Source: a bacterium (GTDB taxonomy: Bacteria; Bipolaricaulota; Bipolaricaulia; UBA7950; UBA9294). Taken from it: DNA of 6,162 nt. How positions within the stretch are numbered: the first letter of the stretch is position 1; every line of letters begins with the position of its first letter. The DNA is taken from assembly GCA_030671645.1 (NCBI GenBank), contig DAOVHV010000066.1, positions 1 through 6,162 of the forward strand. Reading direction: 5' to 3'. The notes beneath the pieces were generated by a model, which was not told the DNA's origin, did no database searches, and worked only from the letters and a program-made list of their open reading frames with translations. A program made the translations under genes and the position numbers. Below, piece after piece: positions 1 to 4,103 of this stretch.

Positions 1-1013
1 ATTACCCCGCTTTTGAGGACCCCAGGCTTGAATCGGCTGTTCGCTCGGCACTTGGAGTCGAGTCTGGACATCTCTCCCGTACGAAACTGCTTCAGCTGAA
101 GCAATTGACCGCCGTTGGCTTGGACATCACCAGCCTGGTCGGCTTGGAACATTGCTCGAATCTTCAGTTTCTTGATCTGTCGGAGAACCGAGTTTCCGAT
201 CTGGAACCATTATCGGACCTCTCGCAACTTCGGACCCTCATTCTCAAGAGCAATCGTGTGACGGACATTCATTCGCTCGCAAGGTTGAAGGAACTCGTCC
301 ATCTCGATCTTGACTTCAATTTCGTCGCCGACATTGCATCTCTATCTGAATTGACGAATCTCAGCTGGCTTGGGCTGTGGAACAGCGGGATCCGGGATAT
401 TGCGCCGCTTACACTGCTCACAGAATTGAGAGAATTGGGATTGGGAGGCAATCCGATTCAAGACACAGCCGCTCTGGAGGGGCTGACGAAGCTGGAATGG
501 TTGGGGCTTCCCAATACCGGCATCGAGCGGATCGGTTTTCTCAAGGACATGAAGCAACTAATCAAGCTGAGTCTGGGAGGCAACGACATCTCCGATCTTA
601 GTCCGTTGGCCGAACTTACCCAGCTGGAAGGACTTGGACTGGGGGGCAACGACATCGCTGATGTGGGCCCATTGGCACATCTAGCGTCGCTGCAGCGGTT
701 GAGCCTGTGGGACAATCACATCGAAGATGTGTCACCACTGACCGAACTGACCGAGCTCAACAAGTTATGGCTTGATGGGAATCCCATTTCCAACGTCGAC
801 ATTGTTCGCAATATGCACGAGCTTCAAATTCTGGGCTTCTCTCAAACACCGATTGAATCTTTGGGCGCCTTGATCGCCAACCCCGGACTCGGAGAAGACG
901 ACGAGATCGATCTTCGTGAAACGGCATTGAACCTCGAACCGGACTCACAGGCTCGAGCGGATATTCAAGCGCTGATCGATCGAGGCGCCGTTGTCCTATG
1001 GGACGATCTCTAG
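1..1013 (+). CDS. Leucine-rich repeat protein (internalin-like 22-residue repeats), 5' end outside the window
   Basis: The frame is open from base 3 to the TAG at 1011-1013, giving 336 visible residues. The first 34 (YPAFEDPRLESAVRSALG and following) form the 'F.DP.LE.AVR.ALG' cap that normally precedes the LRRs in this class. The true start and any signal peptide therefore lie just left of the window. A TTG at 105 could be taken as a start, but it has no SD and sits inside the cap. Then come eleven 22-residue repeats of the pattern L..L.L..N.I.D..PL..L (bases 156-881), and a C-terminal cap with NPGLGEDDEIDLR and a final DIQALIDRGAVVLWDDL. Such proteins are usually exported or surface-bound and mediate protein contacts. 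No catalytic site is visible, and export and partner are inferred. No membrane anchor or sorting motif follows the cap. It converges on the ATP-grasp gene. Confidence 0.93.
   Translation, partial: YPAFEDPRLESAVRSALGVESGHLSRTKLLQLKQLTAVGLDITSLVGLEHCSNLQFLDLSENRVSDLEPLSDLSQLRTLILKSNRVTDIHSLARLKELVHLDLDFNFVADIASLSELTNLSWLGLWNSGIRDIAPLTLLTELRELGLGGNPIQDTAALEGLTKLEWLGLPNTGIERIGFLKDMKQLIKLSLGGNDISDLSPLAELTQLEGLGLGGNDIADVGPLAHLASLQRLSLWDNHIEDVSPLTELTELNKLWLDGNPISNVDIVRNMHELQILGFSQTPIESLGALIANPGLGEDDEIDLRETALNLEPDSQARADIQALIDRGAVVLWDDL
156..881 (+). repeat. Eleven tandem 66-base units encoding leucine-rich repeats
   Basis: The 66-base (22-codon) period is exact over 11 units, with no insertion or deletion. 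The units begin with codons for SNLQFL, SQLRTL, KELVHL, TNLSWL, TELREL, TKLEWL, KQLIKL, TQLEGL, ASLQRL, TELNKL and HELQIL. At DNA level they have diverged. The closest pair are units 8 and 9, which both carry GGCAACGACATC at the LGGNDI segment, which suggests a relatively recent duplication or conversion. Units 4 (WNSGI), 6 (PNTGI) and 11 (SQTPI) depart from the usual Asn position (..N.I). Confidence 0.9.
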
Positions 1014-1041
1014 TCCCACGACTCCGGTCCTGATCTTAACT

Positions 1042-2259
1042 TCACGATTCGACGTACTGGTTGTGGAAAATGAACAGCTGCGCCGAGTCGAAATTGGTGA
1101 AGATCAGCTTGTAGCAATTGGTCAAGATGTAGAACCAAATCATGATGTTCGGCTTCGGGTCGCTGAAGCTGTGGATGTCGTAGTAGTAGTCCTTCTCCGA
1201 CCACCATTGCTTACGGAGCCTGTGCTCACCCTTCCAATCTTTGAAGCTGCCCATGTAGCTTTCCAGCAACCACACGAAGTCCGCGAACTGCATCTTGGTG
1301 CGCACTCCGATTCGAGCAGAAGGCATGACCGAGGTATCTTCTCCGTTGGCTACTCGAACCCACGCTTCGATCAAGTCGCATCCACCATGATAGGCCATGG
1401 TAACAGCCGGCGTGACGCGGCAGTTGCCGTCCACCAAGAACGGCCGCCCCGTTTGCTCATCCAGAATGAAATCGAATCCGCATAGCCCGGTGAAGCCGAG
1501 ATGCTTGACGATCTTGGCGGCCGCTTCTTCGGACACCGGATCGGCCAAACTTTCTCGAAAGACGGTCGTTCCACCGGTACGCGGCATGGTACGCACTCCC
1601 TGATACATCACCTCGCCGATCACTTCGCCACGATTGCACAGATGCAGTGTACAGATTGTAGGTCCCTCCACCAGTTGCTGGATCATGGGAAGGTCGGATT
1701 CGGGAAGCTTGTTGATCTTCACGATTTCGAAATACGTTTTCTCGAAATGGGCGCGATCGTAGATCTTGCGGAATCCTGCCGCTCCCGAGCTCTTTCTCAT
1801 CTTGATGACCATCGGCAATTCAACCTCAGCGATGTATTCTCGCGCCTCTTCCGAGGACTGCGGATAGAACGTCTTGGGGCTGTCAATGCCGATTTCGTGC
1901 GCCAGTTCCTCCAGCTGCTTCTTGTCATGCATCCGCATCAGGACTTCAATGCTGGGGATAATGCTCTTGGTTGCCGCCAGGATGCGATCGCGGTAGCGGC
2001 TCATGAGAATGATTTCTTCGTAGGAAGGAAAATAGTAGTCGTAGTTCCCGGTCTCGAGGATTTCTACGATTCGCTTCGTGTACTCCTCGGAATGGTAGCG
2101 CATGTTGGGAACGCGGATGCGCTTCGACACGTACTTCGAAAACGCTGAAAACGCCAGCCGATGTCCCTCGGCCACATGAACTTCGAACCCCATCTGCCCA
2201 AACCGACGAATAGCATGTAGCGCGGCCATCTCAAAGAGGCCGGTGACAAGAACCTTCAT
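1042..2259 (-). CDS. ATP-grasp ligase-like protein, carbamoyl-phosphate-synthase-like fold, substrate unknown
   Basis: 405 residues, ATG start with AGGAGAG (2264-2270) four bases upstream. The order is that of a stand-alone ATP-grasp enzyme. A Rossmann-like pre-domain covers about 1-100 (MKVLVTGLFEMAALHAIRRF). The 'MHDKKQLEELAHEIGIDSPKT' type linker lies near 110-130. The ATP-binding Lys is K153 (VIKMR), with a glycine-rich loop SSGAAGF at 157-163 and a hinge IQQLVEG at 193-199. The metal and phosphate site is D263 in GFDFILD plus DGNCR at 277-281, where the usual Glu of 'E.N.R' is Asp. The family activates a carboxylate as acyl-phosphate and joins it to an amine or thiol. The substrate here cannot be read from sequence. 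The tail (about 322-405) is very aromatic, and its HSFSDPKP stretch resembles the 'DP.P' end seen in many such ligases. Likely cytoplasmic. No partner gene is obvious: the next minus-strand gene upstream is separated by a hairpin. Confidence 0.9.
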   Translation of the reverse strand: MKVLVTGLFEMAALHAIRRFGQMGFEVHVAEGHRLAFSAFSKYVSKRIRVPNMRYHSEEYTKRIVEILETGNYDYYFPSYEEIILMSRYRDRILAATKSIIPSIEVLMRMHDKKQLEELAHEIGIDSPKTFYPQSSEEAREYIAEVELPMVIKMRKSSGAAGFRKIYDRAHFEKTYFEIVKINKLPESDLPMIQQLVEGPTICTLHLCNRGEVIGEVMYQGVRTMPRTGGTTVFRESLADPVSEEAAAKIVKHLGFTGLCGFDFILDEQTGRPFLVDGNCRVTPAVTMAYHGGCDLIEAWVRVANGEDTSVMPSARIGVRTKMQFADFVWLLESYMGSFKDWKGEHRLRKQWWSEKDYYYDIHSFSDPKPNIMIWFYILTNCYKLIFTNFDSAQLFIFHNQYVES

Positions 2260-2358
2260 GGTACTCTCCTGTTCATGAAACAGGGAAAGCTCGTCTTCCC
2301 AGTTGTTGTGAGATCCCGCGAGCCCCCATTGGTTTCATCCTGATCCATAGATGAGTCA

Positions 2359-2387
2359 AGGATACTTGTCCAGGAGGTTTCGGGCAA
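2359..2387 (-). promoter_or_regulatory. Possible weak promoter for the ATP-grasp gene
   Basis: On the minus strand TTGCCC (2382-2387) and TATCCT (2359-2364) are separated by 17 bases. Each box matches the sigma-70 consensus at four of six positions. It lies about 100 bases before the ATP-grasp start and just after the hairpin at 2416-2438, which is where a separate promoter would be needed. Matches of this quality are common by chance. Confidence 0.3.
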
Positions 2388-2415
2388 GGAATGCTAGAGC
2401 CTGGCAGAACAGAGC

Positions 2416-2438
2416 GGGGCCGGCGTGAAGCCGGCCCC
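2416..2438 (-). terminator. GC-rich hairpin, probable terminator of the 71-codon gene
   Basis: Nine perfect base pairs join arms GGGGCCGGC (2416-2424) and GCCGGCCCC (2430-2438) around a five-base loop. On the minus strand it begins 13 bases after the stop codon at 2452-2454. The following bases, GCTCTGTTCTG, are only moderately T-rich. It could therefore be a terminator of the U-poor kind or a 3' stabilising hairpin that allows partial read-through into the ATP-grasp gene. No plus-strand gene ends nearby. Confidence 0.65.
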
Positions 2439-2451
2439 AAGCTAGATTCAG

Positions 2452-2667
2452 CTATCCAGCCACTCGGTGAAGAACCGCGATCATCTCGCGCTTCAGTTCA
2501 CCCAGGCTGGCACCATTGCGAATGTTCTCCTCGATGATCCGCTCCAGGGCTTCGCGAGCCTTCCTCTGGCGAATGAAGCGGTTGTATTCTTGAGTCAGTT
2601 GCATATCCGTCAACGCGCTTTCATAACGCATTCTTGCCAGTTCTTCTGCTTGATAGAGAGGAAGCAT
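2452..2667 (-). CDS. Small charged helical protein of unknown function, 71 residues
   Basis: The chosen start is the ATG at 2665-2667, four bases behind a perfect AGGAGG (2672-2677). A GTG 12 codons upstream (2701-2703) keeps the frame open but has no SD, and would place the strong SD inside the gene. The product begins MLPLYQAEELARMRYESAL and ends LHRVAG. It has no signal peptide, membrane segment, Cys or recognisable motif. It is rich in Arg, Glu and Leu with long helix-compatible stretches (about 5-50 and 55-69), so a small helical, perhaps oligomeric or partner-binding cytoplasmic protein is plausible. I do not recognise a family. It follows the possible 25-codon ORF by 26 bases, and a strong hairpin comes right after its stop, so it is probably the last gene of its transcript. 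The promoter at 3078-3105 is the best candidate to drive it. Confidence 0.75.
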   Translation of the reverse strand: MLPLYQAEELARMRYESALTDMQLTQEYNRFIRQRKAREALERIIEENIRNGASLGELKREMIAVLHRVAG

Positions 2668-2671
2668 GTAC

Positions 2672-2677
2672 CCTCCT
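2672..2677 (-). promoter_or_regulatory. Ribosome binding site fixing the start of the 71-codon gene
   Basis: The minus strand reads AAAGGAGGGTACATG. The AGGAGG core is a full match to the anti-SD and sits four bases from the ATG. It decides for the ATG at 2667 over the in-frame GTG at 2703. Confidence 0.85.
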
Positions 2678-2693
2678 TTACGGAGATCCCTAA

Positions 2694-2771
2694 TCAAAAC
2701 CACCCAAACCTCTCATCCCGATTGGGATTCGAATGGAAGGTCTTCCGTACCGACACTCCTCTGTCTTCCAT
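2694..2771 (-). CDS. Possible 25-codon small ORF or leader peptide
   Basis: The ATG at 2769-2771 is five bases behind AAGGAGG (2777-2783), as good a ribosome site as any in the window. It runs 25 codons to a TGA at 2694-2696, 26 bases before the 71-codon gene. The peptide starts MEDRGVSVRKTF and ends RDERFGWF. It is hydrophilic and charged, with an aromatic end and no membrane segment. The frame stays open further upstream, to an ATG at 2838-2840 (48 codons) and a GTG at 2871-2873 directly after a TAA, but neither has an SD. The 'NKED' codons of that longer frame produce the SD, so the SD could be coincidence. Either a small protein, a leader peptide coupled to the next gene, or chance; comparison with relatives would settle it. 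Confidence 0.4.
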   Translation of the reverse strand: MEDRGVSVRKTFHSNPNRDERFGWF

Positions 2772-2776
2772 TGGAT

Positions 2777-2783
2777 CCTCCTT
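2777..2783 (-). promoter_or_regulatory. Strong Shine-Dalgarno before the 25-codon ORF
   Basis: AAGGAGG on the minus strand, five bases from the ATG at 2769-2771. It is the main reason for believing the short ORF is translated. Nothing in the window shows a clear CCTCC-type segment that would sequester it. Confidence 0.5.
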
Positions 2784-2802
2784 GTTCGGCAAAGCCGCGG
2801 TC

Positions 2803-2861
2803 GCTTCGTCCACTGCTATCAAAGCCGCACGACGAAGCATAGGTGTTTGCGAACCATGCTT
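2803..2861 (-). promoter_or_regulatory. Two mutually exclusive stem-loops in the leader
   Basis: Stem A pairs AAGCAT and GGT (minus strand, 2861-2853) with ACC and ATGCTT (2844-2835): nine pairs, one bulged base and an eight-base loop. Stem B pairs GCTTCGTC (minus strand, 2838-2831) with GACGAAGC (2810-2803): eight perfect pairs. Bases 2835-2838 are used by both, so only one can form at a time. The SD of the 25-codon ORF begins 20 bases further on. Such alternative pairing is typical of attenuators and riboswitches, but stems this short can arise by chance in 300 bases, and no ligand class is recognised. Confidence 0.35.
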
Positions 2862-2932
2862 ATCGAGCACCACTTATAGGTAGCAACTCAGCAGCAACTG
2901 GTTCACTGCACACAAACTGATAGTGGGATTGC

Positions 2933-2952
2933 GAAGCCTGAACTGAGGCTTC
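2933..2952 (-). other. Short stem-loop in the leader
   Basis: Seven perfect pairs, GAAGCCT (2933-2939) with AGGCTTC (2946-2952), around a six-base loop. It lies mid-leader, about 120 bases after the predicted transcription start. No T-tract follows on either strand, so it is not a terminator. Confidence 0.4.
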
Positions 2953-3047
2953 CACGTACCGACAATGAACGAACCGATCCTAGATGTCCGAACCCCTCAA
3001 CGAAAGCTGCCGACGTTCTTGAACTGGTGACGTTTCCGATACCTACG

Positions 3048-3067
3048 CACTCGTGCTAAGACGAGTG
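3048..3067 (-). other. Stem-loop at the predicted 5' end of the leader transcript
   Basis: Arms CACTCGT (3048-3054) and ACGAGTG (3061-3067) form seven perfect pairs with a six-base loop. The hairpin starts only a few bases after the transcription start expected from the -10 box at 3078-3083. A 5'-terminal hairpin can protect an mRNA from decay; alternatively it is the first element of a structured leader, or an operator-like inverted repeat. Confidence 0.45.
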
Positions 3068-3077
3068 GGAAACAGAC

Positions 3078-3105
3078 AGTATACCCTCGAATCAGCTAAA
3101 GTCAA
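3078..3105 (-). promoter_or_regulatory. Near-consensus sigma-70-type promoter, reading leftward
   Basis: On the minus strand TTGACT (3100-3105) and TATACT (3078-3083) are 16 bases apart, each with five of six consensus matches. The expected transcription start is near 3071. It lies directly after the terminator at 3112-3137, which makes it the start of a new transcription unit for the leader, the 25-codon ORF and the 71-codon gene. It is the best promoter match I found in the gaps. Confidence 0.7.
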
Positions 3106-3111
3106 GATGTT

Positions 3112-3137
3112 AAGAAAACTGCGCGTAAACCGCGCAG
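3112..3137 (-). terminator. Intrinsic terminator of the AsmA-like/DUF362 operon
   Basis: On the minus strand a seven-pair GC-rich stem (CTGCGCG with CGCGCAG, 3119-3137, loop of five) is followed at once by TTTTCTT (3112-3118). It stands 17 bases after the TGA of the DUF362 gene (3155-3157). Hairpin plus T-tract in the correct direction and position is a standard rho-independent terminator. Confidence 0.88.
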
Positions 3138-3154
3138 AACATGATAATCATCAA

Positions 3155-4075
3155 TCATTTGGAAAGCTGGGCACGGATACGCTGTACCCACGATTCGCTC
3201 TCCGGGTCAGGCGCAGCGACCAGCTCAATACCCTCAGGAGACTCAGTACCAAGGCCGAGCTGAACAGCGCGTCGGATCTGCCCTTGCTCGAAGATCGATC
3301 CCTTCATCACGTCAGGTGTTGTTTCGTAGGTTCGAAGAATGGCTACCCCGACAGCATCCATGGCGATACGATCCGTTGAGGCAAGAATAATGCCGGGATG
3401 CACAACCGTTCCCGAGGTTGGGCCGCCGTCGATGAAAGCAGAGAGGGCATCGAGAATGACGAGATCCGGGCGAAACGCGGCGTTGATCTCGGCGATCATG
3501 GATCGTTGCCATGGCGAGGAATGCAGCTCCTTCATGTACTCATATCCGTCGGAAGCTGATTTCAGCGGAACGAGTCCGACGGCATTCTTTAGGCTCAGTG
3601 TGAAATGCCCACCGTAGGCGTGCGTCTTCAAACAGCATGTGATCACGAGCGCTTCAGCATCGAGAACCAGCTTCGGTAGTTCGATTCCGCGCTTCCAGTG
3701 ACTGTTCTCCAGCGGAACGTGCACCCAATCATCGGCCGCCAAATCCTCCAAGATTACGTAGTCGACTCCCAATGTCTTTAGCAAAGGTCGAATTCCCTTT
3801 TCATCTGCCACCTCGTGGCTGTTCCAAGCGATGCCGCTTCGCTCGGCTACCGTGATTCTTGCCGCTTCGCATTCCTGCAGGAATCGGATGATGGCTGCGG
3901 TCGTGTCATTATGAGTGGAGGCAGGGAACGGATCCGCGGAATTGAAATTCGGCTTCAAGACAATGCTTTTGCCGGAGAGCGCTGGTCGCTCGCTCCCGAG
4001 CAACTCGATGGCAGAGCGAATCCCCGCCTCGCGATCCTCGACAGTTACGACGGATACTTTGACAGTCCTTGACAT
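3155..4075 (-). CDS. DUF362-family protein, form without an iron-sulfur domain
   Basis: 306 residues, ATG start with GAGGAG (4080-4085) four bases upstream. Family features in order: IVLKPNFNSADPFPASTHND (38-57), where the 'KPN' turn and 'T....' segment are typical; an ITVAERSG strand-turn (74-81); the hallmark KTHAYGGHFTLSLKNAVGLV (150-169); and the end-domain stretch PDLVILDALSAFIDGGPTSG (203-222), with HPGIILASTDRIAMDAVG just after (226-243). Many DUF362 proteins carry a C-terminal 4Fe-4S ferredoxin-like domain. This one has no such Cys cluster, only Cys 69, 147 and 148. No signal peptide or membrane segment is visible, so it is likely cytoplasmic. The biochemical function of this branch is not known to me. 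It starts 28 bases after the AsmA-like gene and is followed by a terminator, so it is the second and last gene of that operon. Confidence 0.88.
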   Translation of the reverse strand: MSRTVKVSVVTVEDREAGIRSAIELLGSERPALSGKSIVLKPNFNSADPFPASTHNDTTAAIIRFLQECEAARITVAERSGIAWNSHEVADEKGIRPLLKTLGVDYVILEDLAADDWVHVPLENSHWKRGIELPKLVLDAEALVITCCLKTHAYGGHFTLSLKNAVGLVPLKSASDGYEYMKELHSSPWQRSMIAEINAAFRPDLVILDALSAFIDGGPTSGTVVHPGIILASTDRIAMDAVGVAILRTYETTPDVMKGSIFEQGQIRRAVQLGLGTESPEGIELVAAPDPESESWVQRIRAQLSK

Positions 4076-4103
4076 GGTTCTCCTCTACTTGGTACGAACT
4101 GAT

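Larger units (their letters stand above)
2784..3071 (-). other. Long gene-free leader region downstream of the promoter at 3078-3105
   Basis: No frame on either strand carries a convincing protein here. Minus-strand frames are broken by stops, and open plus-strand frames lack ribosome sites. If the promoter at 3078-3105 is used, this stretch is transcribed leftward as about 300 bases of 5' leader before the first SD. It holds several stem-loops (3048-3067, 2933-2952, 2835-2861, 2803-2838). I looked for tRNA, tmRNA, SRP RNA and RNase P RNA signatures and found none. It could be an unannotated riboswitch or attenuator, an independent small RNA, or remains of a lost gene. Confidence 0.45.

Noticed and set aside
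999..1018. A six-pair hairpin (TGGGAC with GTCCCA) across the LRR stop codon as a terminator
   Set aside because: The stem is short, overlaps the coding end and has no T-tract on either strand. I see no convincing terminator in the 28-base convergent gap.
991..1485. A plus-strand open frame of 164 codons
   Set aside because: It lies opposite the ATP-grasp gene and starts inside the LRR gene's last codons. It has no SD and no protein-like pattern; its length reflects the codon bias of the real gene.
1501..2148. A plus-strand open frame of 215 codons
   Set aside because: It is entirely antisense to the ATP-grasp gene, whose motifs are unambiguous. The translation is rich in His, Arg and Leu with no recognisable domain.
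2668..2703. A 12-codon N-terminal extension of the small protein, from a GTG
   Set aside because: The GTG has no SD and overlaps the 25-codon ORF's end, while the inner ATG sits behind a perfect AGGAGG.
2727..2734. ATTCGAAT resembling a tRNA T-loop
   Set aside because: The flanking bases do not pair into a T-stem on either strand, and no acceptor, D or anticodon arms can be found around it. It lies inside the 25-codon ORF.
2790..2828. Direct repeat CAAAGCCGC, twice, 30 bases apart
   Set aside because: Nine bases only and not extended on either side. In the longer minus-strand frame both copies encode Ala-Ala-Leu, so it may be simple coding similarity; no regulatory meaning can be argued.
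2869..2876. CTATAAG-like sequence on the minus strand as a second -10 box
   Set aside because: No -35-like hexamer lies 16-18 bases upstream, so it does not make a credible promoter.
2467..2883. A plus-strand open frame of 138 codons spanning the small-gene region
   Set aside because: It begins antisense to the 71-codon gene, has no SD, and shows no domain or compositional sign of a real protein. The minus-strand reading has precise ribosome sites.
3053..3379. A plus-strand open frame of 108 codons
   Set aside because: It runs through the terminator, then antisense through the 3' end of the DUF362 gene, and has no ribosome site.
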